Below, one piece after another: positions 44,672 through 53,378 of a stretch of DNA of 64,000 nt. The notes beneath the pieces are model-generated. The model was not told where the DNA came from and searched no databases. It saw only the letters and a list, made by a program, of their open reading frames with translations. Made by a program: the position numbers and the translations under genes. The stretch is from positions 2,729,001 through 2,793,000 of the forward strand of contig NZ_JPOL01000002.1 in the NCBI RefSeq assembly GCF_000733945.1, read 5' to 3'. The stretch comes from Flavimarina sp. Hel_I_48 (GTDB taxonomy: Bacteria > Bacteroidota > Bacteroidia > Flavobacteriales > Flavobacteriaceae). Numbering within the stretch: position 1 is the first letter of the stretch; each line of letters begins with the position of its first letter.

Positions 44672-44764
44672 TTCACATGTAAACGAACCACTCAATCAAC
44701 TCCTGTCTAGTTTCTTTTACTTTCTATGTAATGCATGTTACGTGAGACATCAAATCTTATGTGA

Positions 44765-47680
44765 TTAATTGATGATGCTCTCCTGTATTGCACGTTGAAT
44801 ATCTGTACGTAGATTTGATGTGATCAGCTTTCTATTCTCTGCGGTGGGAAATGTTCTGTTGGATAGAAATACAAACAGGATTTCACTCTCTGGGTCTGCC
44901 CATGTATACGTTCCCGTAAAACCGGAGTGGCCAAAACTGCTCTTAGAAACACAGCCGCAGGTGGGGCCGCCCTGATGAAGTTGCGGTTTGTCAAAACCCA
45001 CCCCCCTGCGTACATCATCCGCACAATAATAACAAGTGTTGAACGCGTTCATAGTCTCTTTTGAAAAAAAGCGAACACCACCGTAATAACCATTCTGCAG
45101 ATACATTTGCATGATTTTTGCCACCCCATTTGCATTGCTGAAAAGACCGGCATGACCTCCCATATTATCCTCCATTGCAGCGCCCATATCATGGACGTAG
45201 CCCTGAATCTGTTGTCTGCGGTAATACGTGTCATTTTCCGAAGGTATTATTGTTGCCTTCTTGAATTTTTCAATAGCCCTATAACCGGTCCTGTATGCAC
45301 CAAGACGTTCGTAAAAATGCCTTTGCGTTAAATTGTCCATGTCTGTACCATAGTATCCCACCAGGTATTCCTTAAATAGATAATAGGGTAGGTCGCTGTA
45401 GAGGTAGCGCTTCGTGCTCAGTAGATCTGTTTCTTTGATAATCTTTACCATTGTATCTTCATAATCTGACCGTAAAAACAGTTCATCAGCCACTTTAAGG
45501 TCAAATTCGGGCGATTTTGTGGTTCTATAATAGGTTTTTGAAGGTTGTTTGGATTCAGGGTCCAGCGTGCTTATGTAAAAGGGAATCCAGGGCTTAAACC
45601 CTCCGTAATGCGACAAAACCTCTTTCACTTTAATATTCTCCTTATTAGATCCTTCAAGAACCGGTAAAAGGTCCCCTAATGTATCGTCTAGATCAAGTTG
45701 ATCCTTGCTATGGAGTTCCATTATTAATGGCAGCGTTGCTAGTACTTTTGTCAACGAAGCTAAATCGTATACGTCCTTTTCTTCTACTTTGTCTGTTTTG
45801 TTATAGGTGTGATAGCCAAAGTTTTTATTGTAAATAACTTTACCTCGACGGGCAACAAGCACCTGTGCCCCTGGAAACATTACCTGATCCAGGCCTGTTT
45901 GCACCAAGGAATCTATTTTGTTTAATTTTTTTGGGTCCATATCAACTTCTTCCGGTAAGCCATATTGAAGCCGTCGTAATGTTCCGGTTTGATAACTGGT
46001 GTGAATGGGAAAATCCGAACCCAGGGAAACGGGTGTGCTGCCCTGAGCGCTTATGGCACCAAAGAGGAGTTGAGCGCTAAGCTCCTGCGCTACTTTGCTG
46101 TTCTGGTAGGATAAAATGATGCCTTCCAGATTACTTTTATTTGTGATGTCAAGTAGTGCGTACGGACTAACGAACAGGTCAAGCACTGTAGGGTAATCTT
46201 TAGCAATTGCACCCAGCCATTGTTGTTCCTTTGCGGAAAATTTATAAGATTTCCAAGGGTTTTCCGTAGACTTATGGAAACCTACAACCACGTAATTGTA
46301 ATCGCGTAGACGTTCTAAAAGTTGCGGGAGTGTAGGTGCGGTTACCTTATCTACCTTTGCATAAAGGTTCATGTGCTCATAAAAAGCAGAGTTATCACCA
46401 TCGCCAAGTGTAACATAGGCTATTTTTTTATCTTCAAGCTCTTTTACGGGTAAAATGGCACCTTCGTTACGTAAAACGGTAAGGGAGGCTGCGATCGCTT
46501 TTCGGGAAGTAAGTTCAAAAGAAGTTGCATTTAAATCTTTAATCAGGTTTTTTTCGGCTACGGGCTTATATGTATTAAGGCCTACTAAATATTTAGCGTA
46601 CAATATTTTCTTTACGGAACGCGCCAATCTATCCTTAGTGATCTGCCCTTCATTGTAGGCATCTTTTATCTTTTGAACCGCCTTTGGGATATCTTCACTA
46701 ATAAGTAAAATATCATTACCGGCCTGAAAAGCAGCCAGGTCTATTTCTCCTGGCGAATCATAATTGGCAGCGCCTTTCATATTAAGGGCATCTGTAAAGA
46801 TAAGGCCATTAAAACCTAGACTATCCTGCAATAAAGATGTAACCACATTTTTGGAAAGGGAAGTAGGATAATTGGCTCTCGATTCTAACGCGGGAACATT
46901 CAAATGTCCTACCATTACACTGGCAACACCTGCTTCAATAACACGTTTATAGGGATATAGTTCTACAGAATCAAGTCGTTCTCTGGTGAAATTTAGTGTT
47001 GGAAGTGTTTTATGGGAGTCTTGATCAGTATCTCCATGACCCGGAAAATGCTTTGCGCTCCCCAGAACTCCAGCACGCTGCATCCCCTTTAGGAAAGCAA
47101 TCGATTTCTGAGTGACATTTTCCCGGTTTTCACCAAAGGAACGGTTACCAATTATAGGGTTTTTTGGATTAACGTTGATATCTACGACCGGTGCAAAATT
47201 TATATGTACACCCAGCCGTTTATTCTGCAGACCTATCTGCCGGCCTACCTCCTCAACGATTTTATTGTCGTTTATGGCTCCTAATGCCATATTATAGGGG
47301 AAGGCGTATGTGGAATCAAGGCGCATATCAAGCCCCCATTCTGCGTCCATACCTATGAGTAGAGGTACATCGCTGAGTGACTGGAGTTCATTATTTAGCC
47401 TTGCTTGCCGTACGGGCCCACCTTTTGAAAATATAACACCGCCTATATGGTGCTTTTCTATTAAATTTTTTAGGGCATCCACCTTTGACTTAGGATCACT
47501 TGAAAATATATCAGCCATAAATAACTGACCTATTTTTTCTTCTAGCGACATTTTAGTGTAGATACTATCTACCCAGGTACGTTGTGGTCCAACGTTTTTT
47601 GCGATCAAAGGATTTTTCTGCTGGGCATTTAATTGAATTCCAAAAAAAATGGTAAAAAACAGTAGGTTAATTCTAAACAT
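44765..47680 (-). CDS. Fused beta-N-acetylglucosaminidase (GH3, NagZ type) and beta-lactamase-like serine hydrolase
   Basis: A 971-residue exported enzyme (signal peptide near residue 19). The first part (about 30-380) is a glycoside hydrolase family 3 domain with the NagZ signature KHFPGHGDTDQDSH, which removes GlcNAc from muropeptides. The middle resembles the GH3 C-terminal alpha/beta domain. The last part (about 600-960) is a class C-type serine hydrolase with the nucleophile motif SLTK (S642, K645), a YSD motif and HSGFTG. It would process peptidoglycan turnover products in the periplasm. This domain fusion is known in Bacteroidota. Confidence 0.9.
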   Translation of the reverse strand: MFRINLLFFTIFFGIQLNAQQKNPLIAKNVGPQRTWVDSIYTKMSLEEKIGQLFMADIFSSDPKSKVDALKNLIEKHHIGGVIFSKGGPVRQARLNNELQSLSDVPLLIGMDAEWGLDMRLDSTYAFPYNMALGAINDNKIVEEVGRQIGLQNKRLGVHINFAPVVDINVNPKNPIIGNRSFGENRENVTQKSIAFLKGMQRAGVLGSAKHFPGHGDTDQDSHKTLPTLNFTRERLDSVELYPYKRVIEAGVASVMVGHLNVPALESRANYPTSLSKNVVTSLLQDSLGFNGLIFTDALNMKGAANYDSPGEIDLAAFQAGNDILLISEDIPKAVQKIKDAYNEGQITKDRLARSVKKILYAKYLVGLNTYKPVAEKNLIKDLNATSFELTSRKAIAASLTVLRNEGAILPVKELEDKKIAYVTLGDGDNSAFYEHMNLYAKVDKVTAPTLPQLLERLRDYNYVVVGFHKSTENPWKSYKFSAKEQQWLGAIAKDYPTVLDLFVSPYALLDITNKSNLEGIILSYQNSKVAQELSAQLLFGAISAQGSTPVSLGSDFPIHTSYQTGTLRRLQYGLPEEVDMDPKKLNKIDSLVQTGLDQVMFPGAQVLVARRGKVIYNKNFGYHTYNKTDKVEEKDVYDLASLTKVLATLPLIMELHSKDQLDLDDTLGDLLPVLEGSNKENIKVKEVLSHYGGFKPWIPFYISTLDPESKQPSKTYYRTTKSPEFDLKVADELFLRSDYEDTMVKIIKETDLLSTKRYLYSDLPYYLFKEYLVGYYGTDMDNLTQRHFYERLGAYRTGYRAIEKFKKATIIPSENDTYYRRQQIQGYVHDMGAAMEDNMGGHAGLFSNANGVAKIMQMYLQNGYYGGVRFFSKETMNAFNTCYYCADDVRRGVGFDKPQLHQGGPTCGCVSKSSFGHSGFTGTYTWADPESEILFVFLSNRTFPTAENRKLITSNLRTDIQRAIQESIIN

Positions 47681-47902
47681 GGGGGTGTGTGTTCTAAATA
47701 TCTGAAATAAACATTTGCCCAGATTTGGGACCTGACAAATGCTCTTCTCTTCAATTACTCTAATATAACGTAAAAATCGGAAGTTTTATTGGATTTTGTT
47801 GACGTTATGATGCGATTTAGGCTAATTTCATTTTAATACTAGTAAAAATTGGGATAGAGCCTATTTTAATTAATATGAAACCAAAAGCATAATACAGTAT
47901 GA

Positions 47903-48391
47903 TTATTTTTTAAAAAAACGGCTGTGCCAGCTTTCTATTGCTGGGACTTCCCAGGATTCAAGGTACTCTTCTTTAGTATTGACAAGGTTATTAAATACAA
48001 CAGTACTTTTTCCAACCGCGCCTTCCTTGACCATTTTTTTAAAATCCAAGAGTGCTTTATGATGTACGCGGTCATTCTGAATATAGGTTACGTTCATTTT
48101 ATCCAGTAATTCCACATCCAGTTGTTTTTCTAATTGCTGTATGAAATGAACCTGCGCATCAATAGAACAGCCACTTGCTGCATTCTTGATTTGATCAAGT
48201 CCTATGACGATAAAATAATTGTATTTAATTTCTCCACCAGCTTGAAGGTTTGCTCCGTGTGCCGTCCACTGTTTTAAGAAATCATCTAGTTTGGATTGAA
48301 GCTCAACAACTTCTTCGTCAGTGAATTTACGGTTGCTTTGGTAGATCCAGATCCTTGAATCGTCTGGTAGGTCAGTAAAAGGTATTAACAT
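47903..48391 (-). CDS. Conserved protein of unknown function
   Basis: A 162-residue cytoplasmic protein that is often annotated in flavobacteria as an ABC transporter ATPase, although I see no Walker motifs. It begins MLIPFTDLPDDSRIWIYQSN and has GCSIDAQVHFIQQLEKQL in the middle. The gene lies 44 bases downstream of the Fe-S protein gene on the same strand, possibly one operon. The real function is unknown. Confidence 0.65.
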   Translation of the reverse strand: MLIPFTDLPDDSRIWIYQSNRKFTDEEVVELQSKLDDFLKQWTAHGANLQAGGEIKYNYFIVIGLDQIKNAASGCSIDAQVHFIQQLEKQLDVELLDKMNVTYIQNDRVHHKALLDFKKMVKEGAVGKSTVVFNNLVNTKEEYLESWEVPAIESWHSRFFKK

Positions 48392-48435
48392 AATAGGTTT
48401 GGGTTCGGGTTTTTATTTTTAAAAGGTATAGGTTC

Positions 48436-49227
48436 TTACAAATCTTCAGCCTCGGCGATCATTTCGGCAACGTCCATCACAGCAATTTCATTTGACTTTC
48501 CTTCATGATTTACACCATCTGTCATCATGGTATTGCAAAATGGGCATCCTGCAGCTATGACATCGGGTTTGGTTTCTAGGGCTTCTTCAGTGCGTTCTAT
48601 ATTGACTTCTTTTCTACCGGGCTCCGCTTCTTTGAACATTTGGGCACCGCCGGCACCACAACAGAAACCGCGTGTTTTGCATCGCTTCATCTCAATAAGC
48701 TCAACTTCAAGTTTTTTTAGAAGTTCCCGGGGAGCTTCATAAACTTTATTGGCACGCGCGAGATAGCATGGATCGTGAAATGTAATTCGTTTCCCTTTGA
48801 ACTTACCGCCTTCAACAGTGAGTTTTCCCTCGTCAATAAGGGTTTTTAGAAATTGGGTGTGATGCATGACTTCATAGTTACCACCCAGACCGGGATATTC
48901 ATTTTTAATCGTGTTGAAACAATGTGGGCAAGTGGTAACGATTTTCTTGATTCCGTAGCCATTGAGTACATCTATATTAGTAACCGCCTGCATCTGAAAT
49001 AAAAATTCATTGCCTGCACGCTTTGCGGGATCACCGGTACAACTTTCTTCTGTGCCCAAAACCGCAAAATCAACATTGGCCTTGTTGAGTAACTTGGCAA
49101 AGGCCTTGGTAATTTTTTTCGCACGGTCATCAAAACTGCCAGCACATCCCACCCAAAAGAGCACTTCAGGAGTATTACCCTGTGCGGTATATTCTGCCAT
49201 GGTTGGAACTTTCAAAGCTTCTGCCAT
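48436..49227 (-). CDS. Cysteine-rich (CCG domain) Fe-S oxidoreductase subunit
   Basis: A 263-residue cytoplasmic protein with two CCG-type motifs: GCAG ... TTCPHCFNTIKNEYP and DPCYLARANK ... RGFCCGAGGAQMF ... AGCPFCNTMM. These bind unusual iron-sulfur clusters in HdrB/GlpC/LutA-like proteins. With the membrane ferredoxin-type protein at 49837-51177 it probably forms a quinone-linked reductase. The electron donor is unknown. Confidence 0.88.
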   Translation of the reverse strand: MAEALKVPTMAEYTAQGNTPEVLFWVGCAGSFDDRAKKITKAFAKLLNKANVDFAVLGTEESCTGDPAKRAGNEFLFQMQAVTNIDVLNGYGIKKIVTTCPHCFNTIKNEYPGLGGNYEVMHHTQFLKTLIDEGKLTVEGGKFKGKRITFHDPCYLARANKVYEAPRELLKKLEVELIEMKRCKTRGFCCGAGGAQMFKEAEPGRKEVNIERTEEALETKPDVIAAGCPFCNTMMTDGVNHEGKSNEIAVMDVAEMIAEAEDL

Positions 49228-49368
49228 CTTACTATTGTTATTGGAAATACGATTATGATTAAACTATAACGCTAACTATTTCCTTAATATTTGCTGAAAT
49301 CAATTTTTATGTGGGTGTATAATTTAGGCATAAAGCCTAAATACCAGGGATCTTTAAGTAGGGCTTTA

Positions 49369-49803
49369 CTATTCCTTAAACACTTCAATGGTCACATCCT
49401 TCTCCACTAAATCTGTGAATTTTCCTTTGTAGCGGGTAGCGCGTACCAGATGATTGTCAATCCAGTGATAATTGCCTCCACGTGGTTTGCCCATTAAAAG
49501 ACTGTGGTATTTAAAATTGTGCTTCTTTAGCCAGTTTTCTGTCACTTCGCGGTGTGTTTCTGTCCTGGAAGTGAAGAAGCATATGATATGGCCTTGATCA
49601 TACCATTTGTTCAGCGTTTTTAAGGCATCAGGAAAAGGTTCGCAAGTTTCCATACGTTCCGGTTCTTCGTTGGGAACATCTTCTGTGATGGTACCGTCTA
49701 TATCAATTAGATAATTTTTAACTCCTTCTGGTAAGACCGGGCTAACATGCTCCCCAGATTCTAGTTTCTCGTTTAATAACTTATCTACTTCTTCCCTTTG
49801 CAT
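49369..49803 (-). CDS. HAD-superfamily phosphatase-like protein
   Basis: A 144-residue protein with the HAD motif I DIDGTI (D34, D36) and FFTSRTETHREVTENWLKKH as motif II. The Lys and third acidic motif are less clear (MGKPRGGNYHWIDN). Related flavobacterial genes lie in the same place between the two Fe-S protein genes, but the substrate is unknown. Confidence 0.75.
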   Translation of the reverse strand: MQREEVDKLLNEKLESGEHVSPVLPEGVKNYLIDIDGTITEDVPNEEPERMETCEPFPDALKTLNKWYDQGHIICFFTSRTETHREVTENWLKKHNFKYHSLLMGKPRGGNYHWIDNHLVRATRYKGKFTDLVEKDVTIEVFKE

Positions 49804-49836
49804 TATGCTAAAATTTATAGTTACGTTTAGGTTTTA

Positions 49837-51177
49837 CTACTCGTTGATCCAGTTTGCCCTGTCCATCTGATTAAAAGGCCATGGTGCTGCGTTATTTTCA
49901 ATATTGGTCATGGCGTTGTTAAGTTCTGCAGGTGCGGCACTTTGTTCCATAACAAGATATTGTCTCATATCCATAATGATAGACAATGGATTGATGCTCA
50001 CAGGGCAAGCTTCTACACAGGCATTGCACGTCGTACAGGCCCACAACTCTTCTGGTGTAATGTAATCGTTGAGCAATTGCTTGCCGTCATCCTTAAAGAT
50101 ACCCTTATTATCATCAATATTCTTACCTATTTCCTCGATCCTGTCACGGGTATCCATCATGATTTTTCGGGGAGATAGTTTTTTGCCCGTTTGATTTGCG
50201 GGACATTCACTGGTACAGCGGCCACATTCTGTACAGGTATAAGCGCTTAATAGTTGTACCCAGTTTAAATCTGTTGCATCGCTCGCTCCAAATTTTGCCG
50301 GGACCTCCAGATCGTCCTCTCCTTCTGGGGTAGCATAGGGGTCAGCATCTGGATCCATCATTAATTTGACTTCATCCGTGACGCTTTGCAGGTTGTCAAA
50401 TTGACCTTGTGGCCTTACCCTGCCAAAATAAGTGTTAGGAAACGCAAGCAGTATGTGTAAATGCTTGGAATAATACAAATAGTTTAGAAAAAATAAAATC
50501 CCAAGAATATGAAGCCACCAGGCTGTGCGTTCAAGAATAATAAGACTTGAAATGTCCATATTCTCAAAAAAAGGTGCAATAAACTGGCTTATAGGAAAGG
50601 ATCCCGTGATGCCGGCACTTGAAGAATAATGTTCTGCGCCTTGAAGCTGTAATTGCAAATCTGCCGCGTTCATAGTCAGAAAAAGGCACATGATTACCAT
50701 TTCAAAATAAAGAATAAGATTGGCATCCAGTTTGGGCCAGCCATTCAATTCTTTATGCCAAAAGCGTTTGATGCGTATAATGTTTCGGCGAAGCCAAAAT
50801 AAAATAACCCCAACAAGCACCAAAAAACCAAAAACTTCGAAAGATGCAATTAGAAAATCGTAAAAGCCCCCCATGAATGAAAAAATGCGGTGGGTACCAA
50901 AAAGGCCATCTATAATGATTTCAAGGACTTCAATATTGATAATCACAAAACCCAGATAAACCAGAACATGTATAATACCGCTCACGGGACGTCGTACCAT
51001 TTTGTACTGCCCCAGGGCAATTTTTGCCATGTTTTTCCAGCGTTGAGGCTTGTGATCGCTTACATCAACATCCCGTCCCATTTTTATGTTGCGCACTAGT
51101 TTGCGCACATTGAACGCAAAGAAACCTATACCGGCCAGAAGCGCAATTAAAAACAGGATGTTAGGGAGGTACTGCAT
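49837..51177 (-). CDS. Membrane Fe-S protein with two [4Fe-4S] ferredoxin motifs
   Basis: A 446-residue protein: about six membrane helices in the first 270 residues (HdrE/NarI-like), then a ferredoxin domain with CTECGRCTSECPANQ and CTTCNACVEACPVSINP. It resembles GlpC/HdrD-E type subunits that pass electrons between quinone and a CCG-domain protein. Together with the gene at 48436-49227 this suggests one complex, although a HAD gene lies between them. It starts 1 base after the MCE gene's stop. Confidence 0.85.
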   Translation of the reverse strand: MQYLPNILFLIALLAGIGFFAFNVRKLVRNIKMGRDVDVSDHKPQRWKNMAKIALGQYKMVRRPVSGIIHVLVYLGFVIINIEVLEIIIDGLFGTHRIFSFMGGFYDFLIASFEVFGFLVLVGVILFWLRRNIIRIKRFWHKELNGWPKLDANLILYFEMVIMCLFLTMNAADLQLQLQGAEHYSSSAGITGSFPISQFIAPFFENMDISSLIILERTAWWLHILGILFFLNYLYYSKHLHILLAFPNTYFGRVRPQGQFDNLQSVTDEVKLMMDPDADPYATPEGEDDLEVPAKFGASDATDLNWVQLLSAYTCTECGRCTSECPANQTGKKLSPRKIMMDTRDRIEEIGKNIDDNKGIFKDDGKQLLNDYITPEELWACTTCNACVEACPVSINPLSIIMDMRQYLVMEQSAAPAELNNAMTNIENNAAPWPFNQMDRANWINE

Positions 51178-51178
51178 A

Positions 51179-52129
51179 TTATTTCAGGGAATCTTCTGGT
51201 TTTTCGTAAGGACCAGGATTTTTGCCAAATACAGAGAAATGTACGTAACGTTTTGGGTTTAGTTTGATATCCTGCATTAATTCCTGCATTTGTTTAGTCG
51301 CAAGTTCCAGATTATTATACAATTGATCGTCATTGATCAATTTACCGGCAGTTCCTTCCGTACTGTTCAATTTTGAAGAAACCTGCTCAAAATCAGCAAT
51401 TACTTTCTGCATATTGTTTGTAAGCTGCCCTATCTCTAATTGAGAAACACTATCACTTATGCTTTTGAAGTTGGCAGACATTTGATCCAGATTGGTAAAA
51501 GTCCGGTTAAGTTTAGAACGGTTATCGGTAAGAAGGCCATTCAATGATTGAGAAGCGCTACTGAAAGTTGCCGCAGTTTGGGTTAGGCTTGCAATTGCAT
51601 TACGCAGATTCTCCCGTGTATCTGTGTCAAGGACGTCATTAACGGAAACAAGTACAGAATCCGTTTGACCGATTACTGATTCAACCTTTTTCTGTAATGG
51701 GCTTAATCTGTCATTTACAAGTTCAAAGATCCCTTCATCTATCGTACCTTTCAAAGTGTCTCCTGATTTTGCCAACTCGCCATTGTCGTATTTAGGTATA
51801 ATAGCCAGTGATTTACCGCCTATGAGACCACCACCATAAATTTCCGCATTGCTATTTCTTGAAAATGGAAAATCATTCTTAAGATTAAAGGTAACCAGCA
51901 GATTGCCAGAATTTCCTGCAAAATTTATTGATATAACCTTGCCTACTTCGAGTCCATTAATGGTAACATTTGAAGATGGTGCAAGCCCTTCTACATCATC
52001 ATAAATAGCATAAAAGGTTCGGTCCTCGCTAAATAGGTTTTCCCCTTTTAGAAAACTATAACCAAAAATAAGCAGGGCAATGGCAACTATGGCTAACAAG
52101 CCCGTTTTTACTTCTTTAGATAACTTCAA
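51179..52129 (-). CDS. MlaD/MCE-domain protein
   Basis: A 316-residue protein with an N-terminal membrane anchor (LLAIVAIALLIFGYSFLKGE) and one MCE domain (about 38-115; TFYAIYDDVEGLAPSSNVTI then NGLEVGKVISI). The following 200 residues are helical. MlaD hexamers carry phospholipids between membranes; the permease and ATPase genes are not in this window. Downstream lies the Fe-S gene with a one-base gap. Confidence 0.87.
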   Translation of the reverse strand: MKLSKEVKTGLLAIVAIALLIFGYSFLKGENLFSEDRTFYAIYDDVEGLAPSSNVTINGLEVGKVISINFAGNSGNLLVTFNLKNDFPFSRNSNAEIYGGGLIGGKSLAIIPKYDNGELAKSGDTLKGTIDEGIFELVNDRLSPLQKKVESVIGQTDSVLVSVNDVLDTDTRENLRNAIASLTQTAATFSSASQSLNGLLTDNRSKLNRTFTNLDQMSANFKSISDSVSQLEIGQLTNNMQKVIADFEQVSSKLNSTEGTAGKLINDDQLYNNLELATKQMQELMQDIKLNPKRYVHFSVFGKNPGPYEKPEDSLK

Positions 52130-52194
52130 AGTAGATGATTTAGGATTAAAGACAAAAATAGGAATAAAATTGGTTTGTGCTCAATCCCATGTAT

Positions 52195-53286
52195 TTAATT
52201 TAAGATATCCTCCACGGGAGTTTTTATACCATTTTTAAAACATACAATATAAGCGGTAGAAAAACCCTTTTCTTTCGCTTTTGTGAGCTTATTATTGATC
52301 TCTGTATAATTTGAGGTAGCGCCATAATAATATTTGTAGAGCCTCCCTTCTTTATTTTTGGTAACCTCTTCCAGGCCCTTAAAATTATATGCTCTTGTGG
52401 CAATATTGTTGCCACTGGCGGCAAGTTGTACTTTAAAGGTAACATCTTTGTAAATGACATCGCTTACTTCTGCAACGGGTTCGGTAGAAGAGATTCCCAG
52501 CAGTTCATTGACGCCTACATGTTCCTCGTAATCTACAACGGCATCAGCAATAGCATTTGCAATGGCACTTTGACCACTTGAAGTGCTCAAGAATTTTCCT
52601 TCGGAAGTATTGGTGATAAAACCCGTTTCTATGAGCACACTTGGCATTATGGTCTGGTGCAAAACGATAAAACCGGCTTGCTTTACACTGCGGTCCTGTC
52701 TTTTTAGCTTTTGGCGAAAATTATCCTGAACAAGACCTGCCAGATAAATACTCTGTTCCAGGTATTCTTCCTGCATAAGGGTGAGTCCTATTACAGATTC
52801 TGGGGAATTCACATCGTACTGGGAATACTTTTCCTCATAATTGGATTCTAAAAAGATAACCGAGTTCTCTGATTTAGCCACTTCAAAGTTGGTCTGGTTC
52901 CTGTGTAGTCCCAGCACATAGGTTTCTGCGCCGCTTGCTTGTGAGGAATGCGCATTGCAATGAATGGATACAAAAAGATCTGCCTTTGCACGGTTCGCAA
53001 TAGCGCCACGTTCTTCAAGATCAATAAATTCATCTTTTTTGCGCGTGTATATTACTTCAATGGCACTGTTTTTCTCCAGTTCGCGACCCACATCAAGGGT
53101 AATCTTAAGGGCTATATCTTTTTCACGCAGCCCTGATCTCGTTTGTTTACCGGGATCATGACCACCGTGGCCAGCATCAAGCACCACTATAAATTTATCT
53201 TTTGGTGGAACTGGCACGTGCGTAAAAGAACTTGCAAAAACCAGGTAGGTTAAAAATACTAGAATGTAGGTAGACTTCGTTCTCAT
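52195..53286 (-). CDS. N-acetylmuramoyl-L-alanine amidase (Amidase_3)
   Basis: A 363-residue exported peptidoglycan amidase. A signal sequence is followed by the Amidase_3 domain (about 30-260). Zinc ligands are in VLDAGHGGHDPG (His), SIHCNAH and VLIETGFITN (Glu). The C-terminal part resembles a SPOR-like segment (FKVQLAASGNNIATRAYNFK). It separates daughter cells and acts in cell-wall turnover. It is divergent from lptD with about 90 bases between them. Confidence 0.92.
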   Translation of the reverse strand: MRTKSTYILVFLTYLVFASSFTHVPVPPKDKFIVVLDAGHGGHDPGKQTRSGLREKDIALKITLDVGRELEKNSAIEVIYTRKKDEFIDLEERGAIANRAKADLFVSIHCNAHSSQASGAETYVLGLHRNQTNFEVAKSENSVIFLESNYEEKYSQYDVNSPESVIGLTLMQEEYLEQSIYLAGLVQDNFRQKLKRQDRSVKQAGFIVLHQTIMPSVLIETGFITNTSEGKFLSTSSGQSAIANAIADAVVDYEEHVGVNELLGISSTEPVAEVSDVIYKDVTFKVQLAASGNNIATRAYNFKGLEEVTKNKEGRLYKYYYGATSNYTEINNKLTKAKEKGFSTAYIVCFKNGIKTPVEDILN

Positions 53287-53370
53287 ATAAAGGTCAACGC
53301 CAATAGGTGGAGGTTATTTTAAGATTTCATATTTAATCCCTTTGTAAGAAGGGTATAAAAAAAATAACTG

Positions 53371-53378
53371 TAATTTTG
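53371..53378 (+). promoter_or_regulatory. TAnnTTTG -7 element of lptD
   Basis: TAATTTTG; it overlaps the first possible TTG start of the open frame (53376), so translation should start further downstream. Confidence 0.5.
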
